DNA of 64,000 bases. Origin: Streptomyces brasiliensis. Lineage in GTDB: Bacteria; Actinomycetota; Actinomycetes; Streptomycetales; Streptomycetaceae. The notes under the pieces are model-generated. The model searched no databases, was not told where the DNA came from, and saw only the letters and a program-made list of their open reading frames with translations. The stretch spans positions 1 to 64,000 of the forward strand of contig NZ_BMQA01000031.1 in assembly GCF_014647875.1 (NCBI RefSeq). The letters run 5' to 3'. Shown one piece after another: positions 1 to 8,322 of the stretch. Position 1 is the first letter of the stretch, and each line of letters starts with the position of its first letter. Made by a program: the position numbers and the translations under genes.

Positions 1-181
1 TGTGACCGGAAAGGTTCACCGGCTCGCGACGCCCGGCACGGCACCTCGCGGCGTTGTCGCCTCACTCGAGTACATCCAGTACGCGGGTGACGCTCCGCCT
101 TGCGATGCACCGCACCGGACGCCGCGAGCTTCCCGGCAAACCTTCCCAGCCACAGCACTAGGCGGTGGCCTCGGGGCCGAC

Positions 182-1000
182 CTAGTGGGGACCGGCGGTG
201 GTGCGGACCTCGCCGGTGCTGGACGGGTGGGCGTGAGCGGCCGCGAGGAGAGTGGCGGCGCCGCGAACGGCGGCCGTCAGGGGCGCGGGGACGGCCCGTA
301 CAGGGGCGTGCAACCGGTCGGCGAGCCGATCGGCGAACTCAGGACGCAGCGCACCACCACCGGCGAGCAGCGGCCCTCGGCGCAGCGCGTCGGCGGTCTG
401 CGACGTGCGGTCCTGTCCCAGCATCGCGGTCACCATGCCGGCCACCGTGTCGACCGGATCCGGGACGGCGGTGGCGTCGTCGAGGTCGTCCGTGCCCAGG
501 AACGTGGAGCGGGCGTCGACGACCGCGCCGTCCGCCAGCAGCACGACCTCGGTGAGCTGGGCGCCGATGTCCGCCACGAGCAGCGGGCGCGACAGATCGG
601 CGCGCGCGGCACACGCCACGGCCCGCGCCGCCGGGACCGTCAGCACGCTCCGCGGACGCAGGACCTCGACGGCCGCACGGACGTCGGTCCGGAAGGCGAC
701 ACCGCCCAGGGCGGGCACGGCCACGACCACCAGAGGACAGTGCGGGCCGGACAAGCGGTCGCCGAGCAGATGCTCGAGCACCCGGGCGGTACCCGGGGTG
801 TCCACGATCGCACCGCGCCGCACGGGACGGACGGCGCCGGGGAAGGCGATGGTCGGCCGCTCCAGGACGGCACCCGCGCCGCAGATCCAGGCGCGCGTGC
901 GGGCACTGCCCAGGTCGAGCGCGACGCCGGAGCACCTTCGGCACCTGGGCCACGACCCATGGCCGTCCGCGGTGGTACGGGGTCGGCGTGCCGTGCTCAC
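182..1000 (-). CDS. Short MreB-like actin-family protein
   Basis: 272-aa protein with an N-terminal phosphate-1-type motif (VALDLGSART, about residues 26-35), an RRGAIVD segment typical of MreB, a phosphate-2-type motif (LLVADIGAQ) and a late LLAGGGA adenosine-like motif. Full MreB is about 340 aa, so a subdomain is reduced or missing. S. coelicolor has a short MreB-like protein lacking subdomains, and this is probably its counterpart. The GTG start (998-1000) overlaps the TGA of the upstream DksA-like gene as GTGA, so translation is probably coupled. It is the last gene of a three-gene minus-strand operon. Whether it polymerises is unknown. Confidence 0.85.
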   Translation of the reverse strand: MSTARRPRTTADGHGSWPRCRRCSGVALDLGSARTRAWICGAGAVLERPTIAFPGAVRPVRRGAIVDTPGTARVLEHLLGDRLSGPHCPLVVVAVPALGGVAFRTDVRAAVEVLRPRSVLTVPAARAVACAARADLSRPLLVADIGAQLTEVVLLADGAVVDARSTFLGTDDLDDATAVPDPVDTVAGMVTAMLGQDRTSQTADALRRGPLLAGGGALRPEFADRLADRLHAPVRAVPAPLTAAVRGAATLLAAAHAHPSSTGEVRTTAGPH

Positions 1001-1368
1001 CGGCCGGCCTCCCGCACCTGCTGGCAGCGGGAGCAGTAGCGGGCCTGGGGAACGATCATCAGCCGTTCACAGGCGATCGGACGCCGGCACAGATGACAGA
1101 CGCCGTACCGCCCCTGGGCCATGCGCTCCAGGGCCGCCTCCACGTCGGCCAGTACCATGCGGGCGGAGGCGGCGAGCCTGACACGCACCTCGGCCCGCGA
1201 GGAGGACCACTGCCCGCGCGAGGCGTCCACGCAAGTTCGGGACGCGGCTGTCATCTGCCGCAGCTGTTCCCGGCGGAACGAGCGCTGCTCGTGCAGCAGC
1301 TCACGGAGCGCGGCGAGGTCCTCGACGGACAGAGCCGGCTTCGGCACGCCGGTGACCTGGTTGTTCAC
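997..1368 (-). CDS. DksA/TraR-type zinc-finger protein (second of pair)
   Basis: About 123 aa with an N-terminal coiled-coil-like helical region and a C-terminal four-cysteine finger (CHLC ... CSRC), the DksA/TraR layout. DksA-family proteins bind RNA polymerase through the secondary channel and modulate stringent or stress transcription. A GTG at 1368 is preferred over the adjacent GTG at 1371 because a GGGG purine tract lies about 7 nt upstream of it. The stop overlaps the start of the MreB-like gene. It lies 53 nt downstream of a second DksA-like gene. The exact start is uncertain by one codon. Confidence 0.85.
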   Translation of the reverse strand: MNNQVTGVPKPALSVEDLAALRELLHEQRSFRREQLRQMTAASRTCVDASRGQWSSSRAEVRVRLAASARMVLADVEAALERMAQGRYGVCHLCRRPIACERLMIVPQARYCSRCQQVREAGR

Positions 1369-1421
1369 CACTTCACCCCACGGACGGGAGACGGAGGACG
1401 GCCGGTACGGCCGGGACACGG

Positions 1422-1736
1422 TCAGGAACTGTGGCGCTGGCACGCAACGCAGAACGGTGTGTACGGCAGGATCTCCAGGCGTTCCGCGGGCACGGGCCGG
1501 GCGCAGCCCAGGCACGTTCCATAGGTGCCGTCCTCGACGCGGTCGAAGGCCTCGTCGATCTGCTGGAGCACCTGCCGGATGGCTTCCTTCTGGTGGGAGA
1601 CCAGCGGGTCGTCGTTCGCCGGGCCGGTCTCCCCGAGCGCCCGCAGCTGGATCAGCCGCGCGTCGCGGGCATGCTGGAGGCGCCGGCGCGCCTCGTCTGC
1701 GGTCGGAAGCTCGCTGCGGGACGTGTCGAGTGACAA
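1422..1736 (-). CDS. DksA/TraR-type zinc-finger protein (first of pair)
   Basis: 104-aa protein with a C-terminal CLGC ... CVAC zinc finger and the basic-acidic helix region of TraR/DksA proteins. The TTG at 1734-1736 is chosen as start because an AAGGAGAGG ribosome-binding site sits just upstream; a longer reading to 1820 has proline/glycine-rich, non-conserved sequence. First gene of the operon with the second DksA-like protein and the MreB-like protein. The repeat-bearing intergenic region 1737-2019 separates it from the divergent histidine kinase, which may regulate it. Confidence 0.85.
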   Translation of the reverse strand: MSLDTSRSELPTADEARRRLQHARDARLIQLRALGETGPANDDPLVSHQKEAIRQVLQQIDEAFDRVEDGTYGTCLGCARPVPAERLEILPYTPFCVACQRHSS

Positions 1737-1798
1737 GACGGTCCTCTCCTTCGGGCGGTCGGCTGCTCTTCCCCAGCCTGGCCGTCCGAACGGGGAAG

Positions 1799-1893
1799 TC
1801 CCATCGGGTGCGGGACCCATCTCCCGGGGGTCGGAGGACCCATCCGGGGGGAATGGGTGTCCCGCCCCCGGCGAAATGGGGTCCGGCTCCCAT
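1799..1893. promoter_or_regulatory. Cluster of CCCAT/ATGGG elements between divergent operons
   Basis: Four CCCAT copies (1800-1804, 1816-1820, 1839-1843, 1889-1893) and two inverted ATGGG copies (1853-1857, 1876-1880) lie within 94 bp. Several are extended to GGACCCAT or its complement ATGGGTGTCC/ATGGGGTCC, forming dyads such as ACCCAT-N9-ATGGGT. GGGACC-type dyads are typical of NarL/DevR-family response regulators, and a NarL-type regulator gene is adjacent. Candidate operator region for autoregulation and for the DksA operon; function inferred. Confidence 0.5.
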
Positions 1894-2019
1894 CGCCCCG
1901 TGCGCCGGGGTGGGACAGGCTGGCCGCGGACCCGACCGGAGCAGGGGACCGCGGGTCACTCCCGGACGCGCGATGACGGAGAGTGGAAGCAGACAGTGTC
2001 TGGAAGGAGGCGTACCCCT

Positions 2020-3036
2020 GTGTCGTTGTTCTGGCGGATCTTCGCGCTGAACGGCGTGGTGCTGGGCACCGCCACGGCACTGCTGCTGTGGGGCCCGGTC
2101 ACCGTCTCGGTCCCCGTCGTGCTGACCGAGGCGGTGATCCTGGTGGGAGGTCTCGTCGTCATGCTCGTCGCCAACGCGGCCCTGCTGCGGCTCGGCCTGG
2201 CTCCGCTCGCCCGGCTCACCCGGCTGATGACCACCGTGGATCTACTGCGTCCCGGCCAGCGGCTGCCGGCGGACGGCAGCGGCGAGGTCGCCGAGGTGAT
2301 CCGCACCTTCAACCTCATGCTGGACCGGCTGGAGACGGAACGGGCCACGAGCAGCGCCCGCGTCCTGCTCGCCGCCGAGGCCGAACGGCGCCGTATCGCC
2401 CAGGAACTGCACGACGAGGTCGGCCAGAGCATGACCGCGATCCTGCTGTCGCTGAAGCGGGCGTCCGACGAGGCGGACGAGCCGTTGCGCGGTGAGCTGC
2501 GGCAGGTCCAGGAGATCACCAGGGAGAGCCTGGACGACGTCCGCCGGCTGGTGCGCCGGCTGCGACCGGGAGTCCTGGACGACCTCGGCCTGGTCAGCGC
2601 CCTGACCTCGCTCAGCACCGAGGTCGCCGCGCACACCGGCCTGCGTGTGGTGCGCCGCTTCGACGCCGATCTGCCCGTACTGGATCCGGAGACCGAACTC
2701 GTGCTGTACCGGGTGGTTCAGGAGGGGCTGACCAACGTCGCCCGGCACGCGGACGCCTCACGCGTCGAGGTGAGCCTGAGCCACAGTCCGGGCACCCTGG
2801 AACTCGCCGTCACGGACGACGGCCGGGGCACGGCCGCCGCCTGCGAGGGCGCCGGAATCCGCGGCATGCGTGAGCGGGCCCTGCTCATCGGCGCCACGCT
2901 CGACATCTCCTCCGCGCCCGGGTCCGGCACGCGGATCCGCCTGGCTGTGCCCGTTCCGGTCCCGGCTCCCGAGCCCGGACCCGGCGACGCTTCCGCCCCC
3001 GAGCACCCCGCTCCCGTTCCCGGAAAGCAGTCATGA
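2020..3036 (+). CDS. NarL-type sensor histidine kinase
   Basis: 338 aa. Two N-terminal membrane helices (about residues 7-27 and 31-56), a HAMP-like linker, a HisKA_3 dimerisation motif with the phospho-acceptor His at about residue 131 (RRRIAQELHDEVGQ), an N box (EGLTNVARHA) and a G box in the HATPase_c domain. There is almost no extracytoplasmic loop, so it probably senses an intramembrane or cytoplasmic signal. GTG start with GGAAGGAGG 9 nt upstream. It overlaps the response regulator as ATGA. The C-terminal tail is proline-rich. Confidence 0.92.
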   Translation: MSLFWRIFALNGVVLGTATALLLWGPVTVSVPVVLTEAVILVGGLVVMLVANAALLRLGLAPLARLTRLMTTVDLLRPGQRLPADGSGEVAEVIRTFNLMLDRLETERATSSARVLLAAEAERRRIAQELHDEVGQSMTAILLSLKRASDEADEPLRGELRQVQEITRESLDDVRRLVRRLRPGVLDDLGLVSALTSLSTEVAAHTGLRVVRRFDADLPVLDPETELVLYRVVQEGLTNVARHADASRVEVSLSHSPGTLELAVTDDGRGTAAACEGAGIRGMRERALLIGATLDISSAPGSGTRIRLAVPVPVPAPEPGPGDASAPEHPAPVPGKQS

Positions 3037-3698
3037 CCGTCTCCGCCCCGTCCCCGATCCGCATCCTCCTGGCCGACGACCACGCCCTGGTACGTCGCGG
3101 GGTGCGGCTCATCCTCGACCGGGAGCCGGACCTGGAGGTCGTCGCCGAGGCCGGGGACGGCGCGGAGGCCATCGCGCTGGCCCGCACCCACGACATCGAC
3201 CTCGCCGTCCTGGACATCGCCATGCCGCGCCTGACCGGTCTCCAGGCCGCGCGGGAACTGGCCGCGCTCAAGCCGGGGCTGCGCATCCTGATGCTGACGA
3301 TGCACGACAACGAGCAGTACTTCTTCCAGGCACTGAAGGCCGGCGCCTGCGGATACGTCCTGAAGTCCGTGGCCGACCGGGACCTGGTCGCCGCCTGCCG
3401 GGCCGCGATGCGTGACGAGCCGTTCCTGTATCCCGGCGCGGTGACCGCCCTGATCCGCAACTACCTCGACCGGGTCCGCCACGGCGAGGAAGCCCCCGAC
3501 CAGGTCCTGACGCCCCGCGAGGAGGAAGTCCTCAAGCTCGTCGCAGAAGGGCACTCCTCCAAGGAGATCGCCGAGCTTCTCTTCATCAGCGTCAAGACCG
3601 TCCAGCGGCACCGCGCGAACCTGCTGCACAAGCTTGGCCTGCGAGACCGTCTCGACCTCACCCGCTACGCCATCCGCGTCGGCCTCATCGAACCCTGA
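3033..3698 (+). CDS. NarL/FixJ-family response regulator
   Basis: 221 aa. Receiver domain with acidic pair D15-D16, phospho-acceptor D61 (LAVLDIAMP) and the conserved Lys in YVLKS. LuxR/NarL helix-turn-helix from about residue 160 to 215 (LTPREEEVLKLVAEG ... SVKTVQRH). It forms a two-component system with the overlapping kinase (4-bp overlap). The neighbouring repeat cluster at 1799-1893 is a plausible target. Confidence 0.93.
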   Translation: MTVSAPSPIRILLADDHALVRRGVRLILDREPDLEVVAEAGDGAEAIALARTHDIDLAVLDIAMPRLTGLQAARELAALKPGLRILMLTMHDNEQYFFQALKAGACGYVLKSVADRDLVAACRAAMRDEPFLYPGAVTALIRNYLDRVRHGEEAPDQVLTPREEEVLKLVAEGHSSKEIAELLFISVKTVQRHRANLLHKLGLRDRLDLTRYAIRVGLIEP

Positions 3699-3742
3699 AC
3701 CCGGCGACAACGGGACAGACGCCAGGAGGGAGGGGGAGAGGC

Positions 3743-4878
3743 ATGCCCCGGTCACCGCGTGACGCCCCCGCCCGAGGCCGTCTACGGGCGGTGTGCGCGC
3801 TCGTGGTGCTGGTCGCGACGGTTCTGGCGCTGCTCGGCGCCGGCACGGCGGGCACACCGGGGATGGCACCGGTGCTGGCCTCCATGCTGAGTGCCCTGGT
3901 GATCACCGCGTCCTCGCCGAATGGGCCGTTGACCGTGCGTGGGTGCGGCGGCGCCTACGCCTCACCGGCATCGCGGGAACCGGTACCGTCCGCGACCGTC
4001 TCCTGCGCCGCAACCCCCAGCTGATGCGCCGCCCGCGGCGGTGGCTGGCCGCTTCCGCGGCCGTCCTCGTCCTGGCCGGCTCCGGCATCGCGGTGCGTGG
4101 TGTGGACCTCGGTGTCGAATTCACGGGCGGGCGGCTCATCGAGTACTCCACCGCGACCCCGGTCGACCCGGACCGGGCCCGCGCCGCCCTCGCGGACGCC
4201 GGGTTCCCGCGCGTCGTCGTCCAGTCCTCGGACGAGGAGCAACTCACGCTGCGCACCGGCCGGTTGACCGACCCCGAAGAGGCCCGGGTCACCGACACCG
4301 TACGCAATCTCGGGGGAACGGCGGACAAGGTCGGGGACCACATGGTCGGTCCGAGCCTCGGCAAGGAACTGCGGCAGGCGGCACTGAGCGCCCTCGTCCT
4401 GGCCCTCGGCGCCCAACTCCTTTACCTCGCCGCGCGGTTCCGGTGGGTCTTCGGTACGGCCGCGGTCACCGCCCTGGCCCACGACGTGATCGTTCTCGTC
4501 GGTGTCTTCGCGTGGCTCGGCAAGCCGATCGACGGCGTCTTCGTCGCCGCCCTGCTCACCGTCATCGGCTACTCGGGCAACAACTCCGTCGTCGTGTTCG
4601 ACCGCATCAGGGAACGGTGGCGCTCCGGGGCCGGTGCGTCCTTCGCGCAGCTGACGAACCGGGCGATCCTGCAGACGCTGCCGCGCACCCTCAACACCGG
4701 CCTAGGGGCGGCGTTCATCCGCACCGCACTGGCCGTGCTCGGCGGCGAGGCGCTGGGCGACTTCGCCCTCGCCCTGCTCGTCGGACTGGTGATCGGCACC
4801 TACTCCTCGGTCTTCACCGCCGCCCCGGTGGCCCTGGAACTGCAGGCGCACATCTCCTCCACTCCTCGACGCAAATGA
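3743..4878 (+). pseudogene. SecF-like translocase subunit, frameshifted near its N-terminus
   Basis: A strong ribosome-binding site (AGGGAGGGGGAGAGG) precedes ATG 3743, which opens a membrane-helix-containing 5' part. Homology then appears to continue in a different frame from about 3910 (VLAEWAVDRAW) into a full SecF-like body with GVEFTGG, a beta-rich periplasmic domain and five C-terminal membrane helices. A 1-nt shift near 3905-3920 would join them. The SecF motif normally read as GYSVNDTVVVFDR is GYSGNNSVVVFDR here, so the membrane Asp used for proton coupling in SecDF is Asn. RTLNTG is retained. Translation could still begin internally (ATG 4024), giving a truncated SecF. No secD is adjacent. 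Confidence 0.6.
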
Positions 4879-4925
4879 CTTGCGTTTCTTGCGCTATTCT
4901 TGCGTGCATGACGCGACGACTTGCG
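4870..4925 (+). promoter_or_regulatory. CTTGCG repeat operator of the LacI-family gene
   Basis: CTTGCG occurs at 4879-4884, 4888-4893, 4899-4904 and 4920-4925, and a CGCAA-N5-TTGCG dyad spans 4870-4884 across the end of the SecF-like gene. CTTGC-type repeats are typical of Streptomyces MalR-family operators. Another copy (5949-5954) lies before the binding-protein gene. Autoregulation and operon control by the LacI protein are inferred. Confidence 0.55.
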
Positions 4926-5906
4926 GAAGTGGCGAAGAAGGTCGGGGTCAGCGAGGCCACGGTCAGCCGGGTGCTCAACAACAAGCCCGGGGTCTCCGAA
5001 GCCACCCGGCAGGCGGTGCTGTCCGCCCTCGACGTCCTCGGCTACGAGCGGCCGACCCAGCTGCGCGGCGAGCGGGCGCGGCTGGTCGGGCTGGTCCTGC
5101 CCGAGCTGCAGAACCCCATCTTCCCGGCGTTCGCCGAGGTCATCGGCGGCGCCCTCGCCCAGCTCGGTCTCACCTCCGTGCTGTGCACGCAGACCAAGGG
5201 CGGCGTCTCCGAGGCGGACTACGTGCGGCTGCTGCTGCAACAGCAGGTCTCCGGCGTCGTGTTCGCCGGCGGCCTGTACGCCCAGGCGGACGCGCCGCAC
5301 GACCACTACCGGCTGCTCGCGGACCGCAACATCCCGGTGGTGCTGGTCAACGCGGCCATCGAACACCTCGGCTTTCCCGGCGTCTCCTGCGACGACGCCG
5401 TGGCCGTCGAGCAGGCGTGGCGGCACCTCTCCTCGCTGGGGCACGAGCGGATCGGGCTCGTGCTCGGGCCCGGGGACCACGTCCCGTCCGCGCGCAAGCT
5501 CGCCGCGGCGCGGGCGATCGCCGGGGAGTTGCCGGAGGAGTTCGTCGCCCGCGCCATCTTCTCGATCGAAGGCGGTCACGCCGCGGCGTCCAAGCTCATC
5601 GACCGCGGCGTCACCGGGTTCATCTGCGCCAGCGACCCGCTCGCGCTCGGGGTCGTACGCGCCGCCCGCCGCAGGGGACTTGACGTCCCGTCACAGATAT
5701 CCGTCGTGGGATACGACGACTCGGCGCTGATGAACTGCACGGAACCGCCCCTCACCACCGTCCGGCAGCCCATCGAGTCGATGGGCAAGGCCGCCGTCGA
5801 GCTGCTGAACGCGCAGATCGGAGGCAGTTCCGTACCGGCCGACGAGCTGCTCTTCGAGCCCGAGCTGGTGGTCCGCGGGTCGACGGGGCAAGCGCCCCGT
5901 CGCTGA
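4908..5906 (+). CDS. LacI/GalR-family repressor of alpha-glucoside operon
   Basis: 332 aa. N-terminal helix-turn-helix (LAEVAKKVGVSEATVSRVLN, about residues 4-23) and hinge, followed by a periplasmic-binding-protein-like sensor domain that ends in the usual PPLTTVRQP motif. ATG 4908 starts directly at the HTH; almost no leader remains between the CTTGCG repeats and the start. Directly upstream of a binding-protein/permease/glucosidase set, so it is probably a MalR/AglR-like repressor induced by malto- or alpha-glucoside sugars. Confidence 0.9.
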   Translation: MTRRLAEVAKKVGVSEATVSRVLNNKPGVSEATRQAVLSALDVLGYERPTQLRGERARLVGLVLPELQNPIFPAFAEVIGGALAQLGLTSVLCTQTKGGVSEADYVRLLLQQQVSGVVFAGGLYAQADAPHDHYRLLADRNIPVVLVNAAIEHLGFPGVSCDDAVAVEQAWRHLSSLGHERIGLVLGPGDHVPSARKLAAARAIAGELPEEFVARAIFSIEGGHAAASKLIDRGVTGFICASDPLALGVVRAARRRGLDVPSQISVVGYDDSALMNCTEPPLTTVRQPIESMGKAAVELLNAQIGGSSVPADELLFEPELVVRGSTGQAPRR

Positions 5907-5948
5907 GATCCGCTCTACTGTCGAATAATTACAGATTCTGCGCGACAT

Positions 5949-5954
5949 CTTGCG
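5949..5954 (+). promoter_or_regulatory. CTTGCG half-site upstream of sugar-binding protein gene
   Basis: Same hexamer as in the repeats before the LacI gene, 63 nt upstream of the binding-protein start. A candidate repressor site in the promoter of the transport operon. Confidence 0.35.
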
Positions 5955-6016
5955 GACGGATGTCGGCGGTGCTTGAGTGTGCGGCGCCCACCGCTCCTGC
6001 CCAGAGGGGTCCACCG

Positions 6017-7363
6017 ATGAGAAGCACCGGGTTCCGCCGTACCTTCGCAGCGCTCAGCGTCTGTTCCCTTGCCCTGGCCGTCTCCGCCTGCGGGTCGAGC
6101 GACGAGTCCTCCGGCGGCAAGACCCGCATCACGGTCAACTGCGAGCCACCCAAGAGCGCCAAGGTCGACCGTTCGTTCTTCGAGCAGGACATCGCGTCCT
6201 TCGAGAAGCAGAACCCGGACATCGACGTCGTCGCGCACGACGCGTTCCCCTGCCAGGACCCGAAGACGTTCGACGCCAAACTCGCCGGCGGTCAGATGGA
6301 GGACGTCTTCTACACGTACTTCACCGACGCGAAGCACGTCGTGGACATCAACCAGGCGGCCGATCTCACGTCGTACGTCAAGGAGGTGAAGAGCTACGAC
6401 ACCATCCAGCAGCAGCTGCGCGACATCTACACCGTCGACGGCAAGATCTACGGTATCCCGCGCACCGGCTACTCGATGGGCCTGATCTACAACAAGAAGC
6501 TCTTCGCCCAGGCCGGCCTCGACCCCGAGAAGCCCCCGGCCACCTGGGAGGAGCTCCGCGCGGACGCCAGGAAGATCGCCGCGCTCGGCAACGGCACCGT
6601 CGGCTATGCCGACTACAGCGCCCAGAACCAGGGGGGTTGGCACTTCACGGCCGAGCTGTACTCGCAGGGCGGCGACGTCGTCAGCGCCGACGGCAAGAAG
6701 GCCACCATCGACACCCCCGAGGGCCACGCAGTCCTGCAGAACCTGCACGACATGCGGTGGACCGACAACTCGATGGGCAGCAAGCAGCTCCTCGTCATCA
6801 ACGACGTGCAGCAGCTGATGGGTTCGGGCAAGCTCGGCATGTACCTCTCCGCGCCGGACAACATCCCGATCCTGGTGAAGGAGAAGGGCGGCAACTACAA
6901 GGACCTCGCCCTCGCCCCCATGCCCGGCGGCAAGGGCACGCTCATCGGCGGCGACGGCTACATGTTCAACAAGAAGGCCACGCCCGCCCAGATCCGCGCC
7001 GGCCTCAAGTGGCTCGACCACATGTTCCTCACCCCCGGCAAGGGCTTCCTCGGCGACTACGCCCGCGCCAAGAAGCAGGACGCCCCGGTCGGACTGCCCG
7101 AGCCGCGCCTGTTCGCCGGCGCCGCCGACGCCAAGGACCAAGAGGTCAAGAAGGCCAACGCCAACGTCCCGGTGGAGAACTACCAGGCCTTCCTCGACGG
7201 CAACCAGAGCCTCGAGATGAAGATCGAGCCGCCGAACGCGCAGCAGATCTACTCCGTCCTCGACGGCGCGGTCTCCGCCGTCCTCACCAAGAAGGACGCG
7301 GACATCGACCAGCTGCTCAAGCAGGCCTCCGGCAAGATCGACAGCATCCTGGCCCGGAGCTGA
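6017..7363 (+). CDS. Sugar ABC transporter substrate-binding lipoprotein
   Basis: 448 aa, solute-binding protein family 1. Signal peptide with a lipobox ending at Cys25 (VSAC), so it is a lipoprotein on the outer membrane face. Characteristic segments include YGIPRTGYSMGLIYNKKLF and LGDYARAKK. ATG 6017 is used because it starts exactly at the signal peptide and follows a GAGGGG tract. First gene of the importer operon downstream of the LacI repressor. The downstream glucosidase suggests maltose, trehalose or related alpha-glucosides as substrate. No ATPase gene is present, so it probably uses a shared MsiK-type ATPase. Confidence 0.9.
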   Translation: MRSTGFRRTFAALSVCSLALAVSACGSSDESSGGKTRITVNCEPPKSAKVDRSFFEQDIASFEKQNPDIDVVAHDAFPCQDPKTFDAKLAGGQMEDVFYTYFTDAKHVVDINQAADLTSYVKEVKSYDTIQQQLRDIYTVDGKIYGIPRTGYSMGLIYNKKLFAQAGLDPEKPPATWEELRADARKIAALGNGTVGYADYSAQNQGGWHFTAELYSQGGDVVSADGKKATIDTPEGHAVLQNLHDMRWTDNSMGSKQLLVINDVQQLMGSGKLGMYLSAPDNIPILVKEKGGNYKDLALAPMPGGKGTLIGGDGYMFNKKATPAQIRAGLKWLDHMFLTPGKGFLGDYARAKKQDAPVGLPEPRLFAGAADAKDQEVKKANANVPVENYQAFLDGNQSLEMKIEPPNAQQIYSVLDGAVSAVLTKKDADIDQLLKQASGKIDSILARS

Positions 7364-7368
7364 CGGAG

Positions 7369-8322
7369 ATGACGAAGACGGCCGCACGGCGACCCGCCGA
7401 GGTCATCGCCGTACGCCAGGTCCCGGCACCGCCCCCGGTAGGGGGCCGGGGGCGGCGCCGCCTCCTCGACCAGGTCCACGCCTACGGCTTCCTGCTCGGC
7501 GGGGTGCTCTGCTTCGCGCTGTTCTCCTGGTACCCGGCGATCCGCGCGGTCGTCATCGCCTTCCAGAAGTACACGCCCGGCTCCCCGCCCGAATGGGTCG
7601 GCACCGCCAACTTCACCCGCGTCTGGCACGACCCCGAGTTCGCCGCGGCCTGGCGCAACACCCTCACCTTCACCCTGCTGGCCCTGCTCATCGGCTTCGC
7701 GATCCCGTTCGTCCTGGCCCTGGTCCTCAACGAGCTGCGGCACGCGAAGGCGTTCTTCCGGGTCGTGGTCTATCTGCCGGTGATGATCCCACCGGTGGTC
7801 AGCGCCCTGCTGTGGAAGTGGTTCTACGATCCGGGAGCCGGCCTCGCCAACGAGGCGCTGCGCTTCCTGCACCTGCCCACCTCGGACTGGTCCAACGGCG
7901 CCGACACCGCACTGATCTCCCTGGTGATCGTGGCCACGTGGGCCAACATGGGCGGCACAGTCCTGATCTACCTCGCCGCCCTCCAGTCCATCCCGGGCGA
8001 GCTGTACGAGGCCGCCGAACTCGACGGCGCCAACCTGCTCCAGCGCATCCGGCACGTGACGATCCCGCAGACCAGGTTCGTCATCTTCATGCTGATGCTC
8101 CTTCAGATCATCGCCACGATGCAGGTGTTCACCGAGCCGTTCGTCATCACGGGCGGCGGCCCAGAGAACGCGACGGTCACCGTCCTCTACCTCATCTACA
8201 AATACGCCTTCCTCTACAACGACTTCGGCGGGGCCTGTGCGCTCAGCGTCATGCTCCTGGTCCTGCTCGGCGTCTTCTCCGCCCTGTATCTGCGGCTCAC
8301 CCGCTCCGAAGGGGACGCATGA
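7369..8322 (+). CDS. Sugar ABC transporter permease (MalF-type)
   Basis: 317 aa with about six membrane helices and the EAA loop (EAAELDGANLLQRIRHVTIP, about residues 223-242) that contacts the ATPase. Starts 5 nt after the binding-protein stop with GGAG upstream. Ends in a 4-bp ATGA overlap with the next permease. MalF/UgpA family by motif and position; shorter than enteric MalF, as usual for Gram-positive homologues. Confidence 0.92.
   Translation: MTKTAARRPAEVIAVRQVPAPPPVGGRGRRRLLDQVHAYGFLLGGVLCFALFSWYPAIRAVVIAFQKYTPGSPPEWVGTANFTRVWHDPEFAAAWRNTLTFTLLALLIGFAIPFVLALVLNELRHAKAFFRVVVYLPVMIPPVVSALLWKWFYDPGAGLANEALRFLHLPTSDWSNGADTALISLVIVATWANMGGTVLIYLAALQSIPGELYEAAELDGANLLQRIRHVTIPQTRFVIFMLMLLQIIATMQVFTEPFVITGGGPENATVTVLYLIYKYAFLYNDFGGACALSVMLLVLLGVFSALYLRLTRSEGDA

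Noticed and set aside
1..181. Open frame entering from the left window edge
   Set aside because: No domain, ribosome-binding site or coding bias distinguishes it; it is antisense to or beyond the MreB-like gene.
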